This document shows positions 7,894 to 19,417 of a DNA stretch of 64,000 nt, one piece after another. Below the pieces are notes generated by a model. It searched no databases, was not told where the DNA came from, and worked only from the letters and a program-made list of their open reading frames with translations. Made by a program: the position numbers and the translations under genes. Source of the stretch: Salipaludibacillus daqingensis (lineage in GTDB: Bacteria > Bacillota > Bacilli > Bacillales > Salisediminibacteriaceae); NCBI RefSeq assembly GCF_029891575.1, contig NZ_JARZHF010000011.1, forward strand, positions 62,001 through 126,000. The letters are read 5' to 3'. The number at the start of each line of letters is the position of its first letter. Within the stretch, counting starts at the first letter, position 1.

Positions 7894-9318
7894 TCATTTC
7901 GGCATGCCGTGGACGGACTTGATTTCGAGGTATTCTTCAATTCCGAAGTCACCCCATTCACGGCCGATTCCAGATTGCTTGTAACCGCCAAATGGCCCGT
8001 TGAAATCAGTTTCTGCGCCATTCACTTTGATGCGGCCAGCGCGAATGTTCGACGCCACATACCGCAGTGTTTCCGGGTCTTTTCCAACCACATATCCTGC
8101 AAGTCCGTAGACATTATCGTTTGCCATTTCAATGGCATCTTCTAAGTCATCGTAAGTGATAATCGTCGTGACCGGTCCGAATATTTCCTCCTGGGCAATC
8201 ACCGAATCGTTAGACACATCTGTAAAAATAGTCGGCTTTGCATAATACCCTGTGTCCAGCCCTTCCGGCTTTCCGGTTCCCCCGACGAGGAGAGTCGCTT
8301 CTTTTTTCCCTTTTTCAATATACGATTGAACAGTATCCCACTGATCCTCTGACACAAGTGGACCAGTAGCAATTCCTTCCTTCCACGGGTCACCTACCGG
8401 AAAGGTTGGAAGCAGGTCAAGAATCATTTCCTCAAATGATTGTTTCATTGACTGAGGTATAAACACCCTCGTCCCTGCAGAACACACCTGACCAGTGTTT
8501 GTCATCATATTGGAAAGGGCTGTTTTGGCTGCATCTTTCACGTCCGCATCGCCAAGTACGACGATAGGGGATTTTCCTCCCAGTTCCAATGCTACTTTCT
8601 TAATCGTTTCTGCGCCGTTTTTCATAATTTTTTCACCGACAGCACCTGAACCCGTAAAGGATACGAAATCAATACCAGGGTGGGAGCTGATCCCATTTCC
8701 AATGTCTGATCCGGAGCCGTTCACAAGATTAAACGCCCCTTTCGGCAAACCAGCTTCGTCAATGATCTCGGCTAGCATCATAGCAGCGAACGGTGTCTTA
8801 GACGCTGGCTTCAAGATGACCGGACTTCCAGCCGCTATTGCGCTGGCAATTTTCGTGGAGGCCTGATTGGTCGGGAAATTCCACGGTGTAATAAGACCAC
8901 TCACTCCGATCGATTCTTTTAATAGCGTATGGCCGCCCCTGTCTTCTGAAAAGGAAAATTCTGCGAGGGAATCGACCGCCTGTTTAAAGTGTCCCAGACC
9001 CATCGGATAATGAACTTCTTCTGACACGGTAAGAGGCGAACCTAGTTCATCAGTCATGACGTCGATAAACTCCTCCTTCCTTTTCTCATAACCTTCTACA
9101 ATATTATTGAGCCATTGAATCCGTTCCTCTTTCGTTGAACGGGAAAAAGCAGGGAACGCTGCTCTTGCAGCCTTCACCGCTTTATCTAAATCTTCCTCTG
9201 TACCTGAGCTGATTTTGCCCATCACTTCTTCCGTTGCCGGGTTGATGACGTCTATCGTTTCAGAGCCTGTTGACTCCACCCATTCACCATTAATATAATG
9301 TTTGATCTGCTTTCGCAT
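7894..9318 (-). CDS. NAD(P)-dependent aldehyde dehydrogenase family protein
   Basis: A 474-residue enzyme of normal length for the aldehyde dehydrogenase superfamily, oxidising an aldehyde to its acid. Motifs in order are the cofactor-site GVSGLITPWNFPTNQ with the catalytic Asn (about residues 138-152), the Rossmann loop SFTGSGAVGEKI (about 220-231), the general base in ELGGKSP (about 245-251) and the nucleophile in NTGQVCSAGTR (Cys near 279). The C-terminal EEIFGPVTTI and GGYKQSGIGRE are typical. It is a single-gene unit: a good ribosome site before ATG 9318 and a terminator right after the stop. The specific aldehyde cannot be read from sequence; DhaS-like or AldA-like roles are both possible. 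Confidence 0.85.
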   Translation of the reverse strand: MRKQIKHYINGEWVESTGSETIDVINPATEEVMGKISSGTEEDLDKAVKAARAAFPAFSRSTKEERIQWLNNIVEGYEKRKEEFIDVMTDELGSPLTVSEEVHYPMGLGHFKQAVDSLAEFSFSEDRGGHTLLKESIGVSGLITPWNFPTNQASTKIASAIAAGSPVILKPASKTPFAAMMLAEIIDEAGLPKGAFNLVNGSGSDIGNGISSHPGIDFVSFTGSGAVGEKIMKNGAETIKKVALELGGKSPIVVLGDADVKDAAKTALSNMMTNTGQVCSAGTRVFIPQSMKQSFEEMILDLLPTFPVGDPWKEGIATGPLVSEDQWDTVQSYIEKGKKEATLLVGGTGKPEGLDTGYYAKPTIFTDVSNDSVIAQEEIFGPVTTIITYDDLEDAIEMANDNVYGLAGYVVGKDPETLRYVASNIRAGRIKVNGAETDFNGPFGGYKQSGIGREWGDFGIEEYLEIKSVHGMPK

Positions 9319-9420
9319 AAGAAACCTCTCCTTTTCGTTTATGCTGTCATTCTCTTATTTTTCCAAAATGAGTTTACAGCACTCCTTTTCCCAGCAAAGC
9401 TCAGGCTAAAACAATTAGCA

Positions 9421-9655
9421 ACCAAGGGGACGGTTCCTTCGGTTGCCTCCAGTTACATTATTCCCGTTCTTAACCTATAATTAGTTTAACTACGAGAAAC
9501 ACCCTTATTTTTTGAGTGCTTCATTGCTTAGTTGAAACCGATAATGGTTATGTGATGTGTGTTAGTTTCTCTAGGATTTCTTATTAATAGAACGAATTTT
9601 ACGCATTCCTAACTAGACGAAATATCATTTTCTAACCACTAGAACTGTCCCTGTA
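9421..9655. repeat. MITE-like element, family A, copy 1
   Basis: Begins ACCAAGGGGACGGTTC and ends AACCACTAGAACTGTCCCTGT, so the two ends are inverted versions of each other. The interior shares GTTGAAACCGA and an ACTAGACGAAATATC block with the other copies. It fills most of the 416-bp gap between aldehyde dehydrogenase and aldo/keto reductase. No coding capacity. Confidence 0.6.
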
Positions 9656-9734
9656 TTGCAAGCAAAAAAGACGGTTGCCGGGGTCTGAATTCCCTGTCAA
9701 CCGTCACATAGTTGCACTTATGAGTTAAAGAAAC

Positions 9735-10670
9735 TTACCACGGAAGGGAACTGTCTTTTAAATGACTTTCCCACATTTTCTGTAATTGCTGAAATGTCTG
9801 CTCATCCATCGACCCTTGACTCGCAGAAAAATTCTCTTTTAATTGCTGAACGCTCTTAGCTCCTGGGATAACCGTTGATACTTCCTCATAAGCTAAAATA
9901 AATTGCAGTGCTTTTTTTACGAGACTTTGATTTGCGTTCACATATTTTTTCGTCTCTTCTAACATTTTCGTTCGTCTTTGTATAATATCCGGAGTCCAGC
10001 GGCTTCTAATATCGTTAAAGGAACTCTGAGCATTATATTTTCCTGATAACCAGCCAGAATCAAGAGGCACTTTGATGATAAGTCCAATTCCTTTTTCATG
10101 AGCTGCTTGAAAAGCTTTCGCAGGATCCTGGTGAAAAATATTGAACATGACTTCAATCACTTGACTGTCTGTTTTATTTATCACCTCAAACATCTCTTCA
10201 CTCGAATCGACAGATGCACCATAAGCACCGATTTTTCCTTTCTCTTTTAATTTCTCCAATTCCTCGAAATGTTTACTCGAGCCATTCAGGTATTCAAATG
10301 GTGGATTATGCAACAGAACACAATCAAGATAATCGGTTTGGAGACGGCTGAGGCTTTCGTCAACGGAATTTTCTATTTTAGTTGAATCGAAGTCAATCTC
10401 ACCACTGGCGTGATGACCGAATTTACTACTGATAATCACCTGATCTCTCTTACCTTTTAGTGCTTTACCGAGAATTTTCTCGCTTTTCCCTAGCGCATAA
10501 TTGGGTGCTGTATCGAAGAAATTGCAGCCTAATTCAAGCGCTTTATTTACAATCTCTATTCCTTCACTTTCCGTCATCTCATTTTCATTTTTCCCATTAC
10601 CGAGCTGCCATGCCCCTAATCCAATTTCTGATACGAACTTACCCGTGTTTCCGAACGACCGTTTTTCCAT
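9735..10670 (-). CDS. Aldo/keto reductase
   Basis: A 311-residue NADPH-dependent oxidoreductase with the (beta/alpha)8 family pattern. FFDTAPNYALGKSEKILGKAL (about residues 51-71) contains the catalytic Asp and Tyr, SKFGHH holds the Lys, and LLHNPP the His position. The C-terminal VSTVIPGAKSVQQLKEN is the cofactor-binding segment. It probably reduces a small carbonyl compound; substrate unknown. ATG 10670 follows GAGGAGG. A long perfect inverted repeat in the promoter region suggests repression by a factor encoded elsewhere. Confidence 0.85.
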   Translation of the reverse strand: MEKRSFGNTGKFVSEIGLGAWQLGNGKNENEMTESEGIEIVNKALELGCNFFDTAPNYALGKSEKILGKALKGKRDQVIISSKFGHHASGEIDFDSTKIENSVDESLSRLQTDYLDCVLLHNPPFEYLNGSSKHFEELEKLKEKGKIGAYGASVDSSEEMFEVINKTDSQVIEVMFNIFHQDPAKAFQAAHEKGIGLIIKVPLDSGWLSGKYNAQSSFNDIRSRWTPDIIQRRTKMLEETKKYVNANQSLVKKALQFILAYEEVSTVIPGAKSVQQLKENFSASQGSMDEQTFQQLQKMWESHLKDSSLPW

Positions 10671-10701
10671 GATTCTTCCTCCTCATTTCCATTTATAATG
10701 T

Positions 10702-10727
10702 CTTTTACGAAATCGGTTTCGTAAAAG
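10702..10727. promoter_or_regulatory. Inverted-repeat operator before the aldo/keto reductase
   Basis: CTTTTACGAAA (10702-10712) and TTTCGTAAAAG (10717-10727) are perfect 11-bp arms around TCGG. On the minus strand it lies just upstream of a TATAAA. Symmetry and position fit a TetR/MarR-like dimer site; no adjacent regulator gene is present. Confidence 0.6.
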
Positions 10728-10842
10728 GCAATAATTAAATGATTGCTTTCCCGGATCATCTTAACCTTATTTTAGCATAAAAATATCATATTTTTCATTG
10801 AAAAATGGAATAGAGGGCCGCCGCTAAACAAGGTAACCGGTA

Positions 10843-11056
10843 ACCAAGGGGACGGTTCCTTCGGTTGCCTCCTAGTTACATCAGCTACAAAAACATCAGA
10901 ATTTCTTTAGAAAGAGAATGATTTATTGCTTAACAGAAAATAGTTACGAGGTGTTTGTTATAGTTTCTATTGGAGTGCTTCTCAATCAAACTAATTTTAT
11001 TCCTTTCTCACTAGAAGAAATATCAATTTTTTAACCACAAGAACCGTCCCTACGGT
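10843..11056. repeat. MITE-like element, family A, copy 2
   Basis: Starts ACCAAGGGGACGGTTCCTTC and ends AACCACAAGAACCGTCCCTA-CGGT. The ends form a terminal inverted repeat. The interior aligns with copy 1 by eye. It occupies half of the 447-bp gap upstream of the aldo/keto reductase; the rest shows nothing recognisable. Confidence 0.6.
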
Positions 11057-11117
11057 CTTTCGTGGACAGGACAAGGTATTAGTTTATGTAGCCAGCTCAA
11101 CTGTGCAAAACGACTCA

Positions 11118-11669
11118 TTATAATTCTTTGATATCATTGACAAGTTCAGGCAATCCATCACTGAAAAGATGTTCCGTTCCATCGAGTATTCGAGTCTTTG
11201 CATGTGGAAGGTTTGCCTCATAGTGTTCAACGTGTGCAGACGGTACTATTTCATCGTTATGGCTATGATAAAGGAAAATCTGCGGTATGTGCGGGAGTTT
11301 TGAAGCAAAATTCTTAGTCAAAATAAAATCCTCAATCCGCCAATCATCGTCCAATCCCCAGTATGGGGATGCAATCATAAACAAACCGGAAATGGGTTGT
11401 TTGAATGCTTGCTCCGAAAGATATTTCAACAAAACCGAACCGCCCAAAGAATGACCGATAAGAATTATCTCCTCGTCAAATGAAGCGAACTCTTTTTCTA
11501 GTTGAGCTTCCCAATTCGTATATTTTGGTTTTTCTGGATCAGGCATTTCCGGGTCTAATAATGTGTATTCATCACCAAGTACCTTTTGTAAATATGCCTT
11601 CAGACCGCTGCTCCCTTGGTGAAGGTCCTGTGGTCCCGCACTATGAATGAATAATATCTGTTTTTTCAT
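11118..11669 (-). CDS. Alpha/beta hydrolase, RBBP9/YdeN type
   Basis: A 183-residue compact serine hydrolase. FIHSAGPQ near the N-terminus is the oxyanion region, IGHSLGGSV (about residues 68-76) carries the nucleophilic Ser, and the C-terminal HSHNDEIVP supplies the Asp and GTEHLF the His. Size and order match the RBBP9/YdeN family, whose bacterial substrates are mostly unknown. The frame opens at 11708, but ATG 11669 with AAGGGGAG is a better start. Upstream on the same strand lies a decayed NmrA-like gene, so this may once have been an operon. Confidence 0.8.
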   Translation of the reverse strand: MKKQILFIHSAGPQDLHQGSSGLKAYLQKVLGDEYTLLDPEMPDPEKPKYTNWEAQLEKEFASFDEEIILIGHSLGGSVLLKYLSEQAFKQPISGLFMIASPYWGLDDDWRIEDFILTKNFASKLPHIPQIFLYHSHNDEIVPSAHVEHYEANLPHAKTRILDGTEHLFSDGLPELVNDIKEL

Positions 11670-11685
11670 ATTTTCACTCCCCTTC

Positions 11686-11957
11686 TTATGATGATTCTCT
11701 GTTGTCATTGTTTGTGTACTCCCATTCGTGTATGTGCTCTCTCACCCACTGCTCAAAGGTTCGGGGAGAATCCCCCTGTGATCTGCTTAACAGTTGCGAC
11801 AACCGTGTAGGCCATCTTAGGAGGATCAGTGAATCATTTTATGACCATCTCGATATGTTCTTCTAGGATGTTCTGTTTCTGCATCCTTGCGCGAGCATGT
11901 TTTTCGGTAAGCTCAACGAATCTGATATCTCGGCTAAATACTTGGGCCTGATTTCAA
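11686..11957 (-). pseudogene. Remnant of an NmrA-like NAD(P)-binding oxidoreductase
   Basis: Three minus-strand frames join into a C-terminal piece of an NmrA/SDR-like protein: FSRDIRFVELTEKHARARMQ, then MAYTVVATVKQITGG, then TFEQWVREHIHEW with stop at 11686. A TGA and a frameshift separate the parts and no start remains. It is squeezed between the hydrolase and VOC genes. The family call rests on the typical RDIRFVE...ARARM and PRTFEQWVREH pattern and is tentative; that it is broken is clear. Confidence 0.55.
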
Positions 11958-11971
11958 TAGCCAGCTGTGGT

Positions 11972-12349
11972 TTACTTTTTATCCATGACTGCAAAGTAAT
12001 TTTCTTCATTATCGGCAAAGTTAAATACCCTACCAGAAGGCATTTTGGCAATTTCACCTACTTTGATATTTTTATTAGTTAAATCGGTATATAATTCATC
12101 AAATCTTTCCGAGAAAAACATTAGCGAAGGTGTACCAAGATTTAATTCAGGTGCCATTTTAGCAACCAATTCCTTATTGTGTAGAATGATGCTTGTTTCT
12201 GAATCCTTTGTTGGAGCAATTTCAATCCATCTCATTTCACCTTTGTTTTCTTCAGAAATTACACTAAAACCTATTTTGTCAGTCCAAAAATCCATTGCTT
12301 CATCTTGGTTATTTACATACAACATAATTTGACCAACTTTACTAATCAT
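11972..12349 (-). CDS. VOC (glyoxalase/bleomycin-resistance) family protein
   Basis: A 125-residue protein with two beta-alpha-beta-beta-beta halves. The first is VGQIMLYVNNQDEAMDFWTDKIGFSV and the second includes MFFSERFDELYTDLTNKNIKVGEI and VFNFADNEENYFAVM. The fold binds small molecules or a metal; function ranges from glyoxalase to drug binding and cannot be chosen here. The frame opens at a GTG (12361) that overlaps the AAAGGAG site, so ATG 12349 is taken. Confidence 0.75.
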   Translation of the reverse strand: MISKVGQIMLYVNNQDEAMDFWTDKIGFSVISEENKGEMRWIEIAPTKDSETSIILHNKELVAKMAPELNLGTPSLMFFSERFDELYTDLTNKNIKVGEIAKMPSGRVFNFADNEENYFAVMDKK

Positions 12350-12582
12350 ATTTTTTCCCACTCCTTTGTGTAAGTAATTACTAATCGACCTTTTTAAATT
12401 TCTTCTTCTGACAATAGGACAACGCCACTACATAAATGAATTTTACCGATGCGATTAATATTTTAAATATTCTAATAATTATAACAAAAAATCCTGATCC
12501 TTGAAACCAAATCAGGAATAAAATATAATTATTGATAAAATATGTCATTTAACTAGACAGAACTCCTTTTATAACTTCAGCA

Positions 12583-12707
12583 ACCGAGGGGTGTTCTTAC
12601 GGTTGAACCCAGTTACACGTATTAGGTGCCTTATGAATGGAACGAATTTTATGCTCACCTCACGGGGTGAAATCTCATTTCTCAACCACTAGAACCGTCC
12701 CTGCGGT
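12583..12707. repeat. MITE-like element, family A, shortened copy 3
   Basis: Begins ACCGAGGGG and ends CAACCACTAGAACCGTCCCTG. It retains the CAGTTACA and GAACGAATTTTA blocks of copy 1 but lacks the central part, giving about 125 bp. It lies in the 447-bp gap between the VOC and DUF1048 genes. Confidence 0.5.
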
Positions 12708-12796
12708 CTCAATAATAGAATAGCACGAGCAAACTCGTACGATAATTTAGGTTTGTTTCGTGTCGAGGCTAGTCGAACATCCACTGAATTTCACTG

Positions 12797-13135
12797 TTAA
12801 TCACGACCAATCTTATCGTTCAACTCCGTTCGATATTTGTCCCTCCAAGTTTTCGTGTCCTTCACTAGTTCGTCACAAAAAGCTGCCACGTTTTCACCAG
12901 TAAGGTCAGTCACTTTCTTGCCTTCCGCTGCACCTTCCTCAAAGAGGTCGAGAATGCCGCCAAAGATAAGGCGTATCTCTTTCCAATCGGAAGGACCACC
13001 AGAAGTCCATATATATTTTTTGATGGCGCTGTATGCGTTACGGTACTCACTAGGGAGTGTTTTTGCACGTGCCTCCATCGCCTTCCATTCTCGCTTGTCA
13101 TCCAGATTCCCGATAATTTTTTCGACAATACTCAT
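12797..13135 (-). CDS. DUF1048 family protein
   Basis: A 112-residue all-helical soluble protein. [20 protein letters not shown] and the conserved YIWTSGG fit the DUF1048 family, which is usually encoded directly after a PadR-type regulator, as here. Biochemical function is unknown. ATG 13135 is placed one base beyond the PadR stop, with GAGGAG seven bases before it, so the two are translated as a pair. The longer start at 13150 would lie inside the padR-like gene and lacks a site. Confidence 0.8.
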   Translation of the reverse strand: MSIVEKIIGNLDDKREWKAMEARAKTLPSEYRNAYSAIKKYIWTSGGPSDWKEIRLIFGGILDLFEEGAAEGKKVTDLTGENVAAFCDELVKDTKTWRDKYRTELNDKIGRD

Positions 13136-13136
13136 A

Positions 13137-13472
13137 TTAATTCTCCTCATTTTTTTTAGTTTTTAGTTCGTTCAATTTGCTTGATATGGATTCCCATTTA
13201 CCCCAAAAAGTTCTAAGATGCTCTTTACCTGCTGCGTTGAGTGTGTAAAATTTTCTCGGAGGACCCTTAGTGGATGCCTTTTTCTTGATGTTAACCAAAT
13301 TGTTTTTCTCAAGCCGAATGGTAATCGCATAAACTGTGCCTTCAACCACATCAGTGAAGCCAAGTTCTCGCAACTGTTGTGTGATTTCATAACCGTAAGT
13401 TTCGCCACGGTTGATGATCTCAAGCACACAACCCTCAAGAACCCCTTTCAACATTTCTGTGTTATTTTCCAA
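13137..13472 (-). CDS. PadR family transcriptional regulator
   Basis: A 111-residue winged-helix regulator. [21 protein letters not shown] is the recognition region opening of PadR proteins, [18 protein letters not shown] the second helix-wing, and [17 protein letters not shown] the wing turn and C-terminal helix. It is short, of the PadR-s2 type, and forms dimers that sense small molecules. The start is TTG 13472 after GGGAGGG. It likely represses its own operon with the DUF1048 gene; AGTA/TACT repeats overlap its -10. Confidence 0.85.
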   Translation of the reverse strand: MENNTEMLKGVLEGCVLEIINRGETYGYEITQQLRELGFTDVVEGTVYAITIRLEKNNLVNIKKKASTKGPPRKFYTLNAAGKEHLRTFWGKWESISSKLNELKTKKNEEN

Positions 13473-13530
13473 ATTTCTCCCTCCCCATTTTTATTTACCT
13501 ATAATTTTCAGTGCTCTTCATCACCTGTAT

Positions 13531-13583
13531 TTAGTATTACTTACTACTAGTATATAGTATCGCTTATTAGCATCATTTGTCAA
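13531..13583 (-). promoter_or_regulatory. padR-like promoter with overlapping AGTA/TACT repeats
   Basis: On the minus strand TTGACA (13583-13578), 18-bp spacer, TACTAT (13559-13554). Between 13531 and 13560 the sequence repeats AGTA/TACT motifs (ATACTATATACTAGTAGTAA and on), a plausible PadR dimer site covering the -10 and start. Confidence 0.5.
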
Positions 13584-13835
13584 GAATGAAATTTTTCGTC
13601 AAAAATCAAAAATTCCCTTATCACAGTCATCACAAGGATTTTATCAAGTTTGACCGTTCCATAATTTAGTCTGATTTTACAAAAAGCAACCGTCCCTACG
13701 GTTACTTTCTCTCATCCTTTACTTCCCGAAAACGTTGCGGGTAGCAACTGAAAGGATCTTTTCAACTTTCTTACTTTCTTTCATCGTCGACGCTCTCTCG
13801 CTTCGGGCACTATACGCATCCTTTCCTTCCCGTCA

Positions 13836-14009
13836 ACCAGGGGGACGGTTCGTTCGGTTGAGAGAGTGTTTCAATGCCTAGTTGAAACCGAAAACGAAGA
13901 ACTGGCGTGTGTTAATATTCCATCGGACTTCTTATCAAAGGAAAAAATTCTATGACTATCTCACTGGACGAAAAACCTTTACTCAACCACTAGAACCGTC
14001 CCTGCGGTC
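13836..14009. repeat. MITE-like element, family A, copy 4
   Basis: Starts ACCAGGGGGACGGTTCGTTC and ends AACCACTAGAACCGTCCCTG-CGGT, about 174 bp. The interior carries CCTAGTTGAAACCGA and CTGGACGAAAAACC like copy 1. A further isolated end (AACCGTCCCTACGGTT, 13688-13703) lies upstream. Together they fill much of the 658-bp space before the next aldo/keto reductase. Confidence 0.6.
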
Positions 14010-14130
14010 TATCGCCTATACTCTCCCTCTTCCATGTGTTTATTTTTCAAGTTTTTCGGTAACGGACAAAAGAACACCTTAAATACACCTACAATAGATG
14101 CTATATAAATTAAAGGGAGGAAAAATCAAC

Positions 14131-15117
14131 ATGATAGACTTGAAACAGAATGGAAAACTTGGCTTTGGCACAGCGCCTTTAGGAAATATGTTCCGAGACG
14201 TACCAGAGGAAGAAGCACTTGAAACAGTCAAGTGTGCTTGGGATAAGGGAATTCGCTATTTTGACACTGCGCCATTTTACGGTGCCGGTCTCGCTGAAAT
14301 GAGATTAGGGAAAGTCTTGTCTAATTACAATCGCGACGACTATGTGTTAAGTACCAAAGTCGGACGACTCATCTTAGACGAAGAAGAAGAAAAAGAAGGT
14401 CTGTTTGAATTTGGCCGGAAGAATAAAATTGTCAATGATTATACTGCAGAAGGTACTCGCCACTCCATTGAGGATAGCTTGAAACGATTGAAAACCGATC
14501 GACTGGACTTTGTTTATGTTCATGATATCTCACAGGATTTTCTTGGAGACGAATGGCTTTCGAAATTTGAAGAAGCAAGAACTGGAGCTTTCCGTGAGCT
14601 GAACAAACTTCGTGACGAAGGTGTTATTAAAGGTTGGGGATTAGGCGTTAACAAAACAGAACCCATTGAGCTGGCAAATGAGTTAGAAGAAACAAAGCCA
14701 GATATTCATGTTCAGGCTACCCATTACACCCTACTAGATCATGAGTATGCTCTGCAGCGGTTAATGCCCGGTTCTGAAGAAAAAGAAATCAAAATCGTTG
14801 TCGGTGCTCCTTTTGGATCAGGTGTCATCGCTGGCGGCTCTCATTACGCATATCAAAATGCATCATCAGAAATTAATTCAAGGGTAGAGCGCATGAATGA
14901 GATCGCTAAGCGTCATCAGGTCAGCTTAATTTCAGCTGCTCTTCAATTCTCTGCGGCCCATCCGGCAGTAGCGGCAGTCATTCCAGGTACCACTCGTCCT
15001 GAGCGCATTCTAGAGAATATCATTGCCATGAATGCAGATATTCCTGTAGCCTTCTGGCAGGAAATGAGAGAACAAAAATTAATCTCTCCTGAAGCACCGT
15101 TGCCAATAAACGAATAA
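14131..15117 (+). CDS. Aldo/keto reductase, aldose/pyridoxal dehydrogenase-like
   Basis: A 328-residue oxidoreductase. LGFGTAPLGNMF opens the barrel, IRYFDTAPFYGAGLAEMRLG has the catalytic Asp and Tyr, VLSTKVGRLI the Lys and FVYVHDIS the His. The C-terminal AVIPGTTRPERILENI binds NAD(P). The length and the PEEEALETVKCAWDKG opening resemble the D-threo-aldose 1-dehydrogenase/pyridoxal 4-dehydrogenase subgroup, which oxidises sugars or pyridoxal; the substrate is inferred only at that level. ATG 14131 follows AAAGGGAGG; the frame's earlier ATG at 14098 has no site. It is a single gene. Confidence 0.85.
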   Translation: MIDLKQNGKLGFGTAPLGNMFRDVPEEEALETVKCAWDKGIRYFDTAPFYGAGLAEMRLGKVLSNYNRDDYVLSTKVGRLILDEEEEKEGLFEFGRKNKIVNDYTAEGTRHSIEDSLKRLKTDRLDFVYVHDISQDFLGDEWLSKFEEARTGAFRELNKLRDEGVIKGWGLGVNKTEPIELANELEETKPDIHVQATHYTLLDHEYALQRLMPGSEEKEIKIVVGAPFGSGVIAGGSHYAYQNASSEINSRVERMNEIAKRHQVSLISAALQFSAAHPAVAAVIPGTTRPERILENIIAMNADIPVAFWQEMREQKLISPEAPLPINE

Positions 15118-17833
<2,716 letters not shown>

Positions 17834-17912
17834 AAGAACTTGGCACGACTATGCAAAATTAAAAATTGGGGCTCGTTTACAAGATCCTATTGTTGGATAA
17901 GACCCCAGTTCT

Positions 17913-17996
17913 AAAACACCTTACGAAGTTTCTGATAATGGCAACGCATTAACGTGCTGTTAGTTCAGGAGCATGACTAAGGTGTTTTTTCTTTTT
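17913..17996 (+). terminator. katG transcription terminator
   Basis: AAAACACCTTA (17913-17923) pairs with TAAGGTGTTTT (17978-17988), enclosing a 54-base region with some internal structure, and is followed by TT-C-TTTTT. Unusually large loop for a terminator. Confidence 0.55.
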
Positions 17997-18042
17997 AAAA
18001 GAGAAGGCTTCTGTAAGTTTTTAATCGGCGTAAGATACCGTA

Positions 18043-18063
18043 TTGGGGGTCAGGAACCACAAA
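18043..18063. repeat. GGGGGTCAGG element, family B, copy 1
   Basis: TTGGGGGTCAGGAACCACAA in a gap with no gene. The same core recurs at 19367-19388 and 35277-35300. Confidence 0.4.
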
Positions 18064-18161
18064 TTAATTGAATTACAACAAGATTTAAAAATACCGACAT
18101 ATAAACCCTCCTTAATTAAATTGGACACTTTTTTCTAGTTAAGTTAAATCACCTATTTTAT

Positions 18162-19019
18162 TCATTGTCTGTAATCCTCAGCTTGTAAAAAATCATCGAT
18201 CCTTCCTGTGAGGTTTTTAAGGATATGCCCTTCCCCTGGAAGAACATGTAATTTAGCATGTAAGAGAATACTACTTATTCGATGTGCCGTCTGTACTGAA
18301 TGTATTAACATATCCTTTTCTCCTACAAAAAGGGTCAAAGGCATAGTTAGTTCCCTTAAATCATTATCGTCAAATAAAGGTAAGACCTCTCTGCGGTAAT
18401 TATGATGTTTACTAACAAGCATTTGGTATTTAAACACCGATTCAGGTAGGGATATGTTTCCATTTATCTTTTTGTACAGCCTCTTCATTCCTTTTTCTCC
18501 AAAAAGCATATAGACTAAAGATTTAATAAAGAATGAAGTTCTTTGTGCGCCTATTCCGCCAGGAGAAATCAGCACAAGCTTATTTACCTTTTCGGGATAA
18601 TGCGTAGAAAATTTAATTGCCAACCACCCGCCTAAAGAACTTCCGATGATGCTTGCTTTGTCAATGGCAAGTGCGCTAAATACTTCGTTAAGCCAATCTG
18701 CAAATGCAGTACTTTTGTAAGGAATTTGGTTTTCACTACTTTTTCCAGGTTCACCAGGTATATCAATTGCATATACACGATACTTCTTCGAAAAATCTTG
18801 TGCATCTTTCATCCACATTGTCGAGTTCATTGCACTGCCATGAAGCAAAATAAGGGGAGGGGAATCAACATTGCCGCTTGCAATGATAAAAGTGGATCCA
18901 AAACTTGAATTTACATAAAACATTTCATTTGGCTGAGGCCATTGTTCAAGTAAAGTGTCGTAATAATTTAAAATTGCACCTCTACCTTCTGGTGACTTAT
19001 AAACAAGCTTCCCATTCAT
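18162..19019 (-). CDS. Alpha/beta hydrolase
   Basis: A 285-residue hydrolase of the prolyl-aminopeptidase/esterase-like fold. PPLILLHGSAMNSTMW is the oxyanion strand-loop, IIGSSLGGWLAIK carries the nucleophilic Ser (about residue 135), VGEKDMLIH the Asp and LPGEGHIL the His. A lid domain lies between them. Substrate unknown. The frame opens at a GTG inside AAGGGGTGA; ATG 19019 is taken instead. Single gene, no clear partner. Confidence 0.8.
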   Translation of the reverse strand: MNGKLVYKSPEGRGAILNYYDTLLEQWPQPNEMFYVNSSFGSTFIIASGNVDSPPLILLHGSAMNSTMWMKDAQDFSKKYRVYAIDIPGEPGKSSENQIPYKSTAFADWLNEVFSALAIDKASIIGSSLGGWLAIKFSTHYPEKVNKLVLISPGGIGAQRTSFFIKSLVYMLFGEKGMKRLYKKINGNISLPESVFKYQMLVSKHHNYRREVLPLFDDNDLRELTMPLTLFVGEKDMLIHSVQTAHRISSILLHAKLHVLPGEGHILKNLTGRIDDFLQAEDYRQ

Positions 19020-19337
19020 TTGTAAAATCACCCCTTCTAATTGTTATATCTTTCAAACATACTTTGGTGACTTGATGCATGCTGATGTATTCCCTGCTGG
19101 ATTAGATTCTCACTCAACTGATAAACGTCCAAAATGCTCTTTATAATCTATAGTAAAGTGATTATACATATAAAAACCAAACAATTATAGTCTGTAAATT
19201 TATTCCAATATATGATATAATTTAAATAAGAAATTGATGCAAAAAATCCTCCATTACAGGGATAGCTTTTTTAATGACCACCTAACAGGAGAGTCAATGT
19301 CATTTATAATAAAAGGTGCCTGAATAAAAAATAAAAA

Positions 19338-19379
19338 CTGACCCCCAGTGCGGTAAAGTTTTACTGCACTGGGGGTCAG
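19338..19379. repeat. Perfect inverted repeat, family B element
   Basis: CTGACCCCCAGTG (19338-19350) and CACTGGGGGTCAG (19367-19379) are perfect 13-bp arms, and the interior GTAAA/TTTAC extends the stem. Followed by the GTACCACAA tail shared with other family B copies. It could act as a bidirectional terminator or be a mobile repeat end. The remaining part of the 398-bp gap (19020-19337) shows nothing clear. Confidence 0.55.
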
Positions 19380-19417
19380 GTACCACAATAGGTGCCACAA
19401 TAGTAAAAGCCTGCTCC

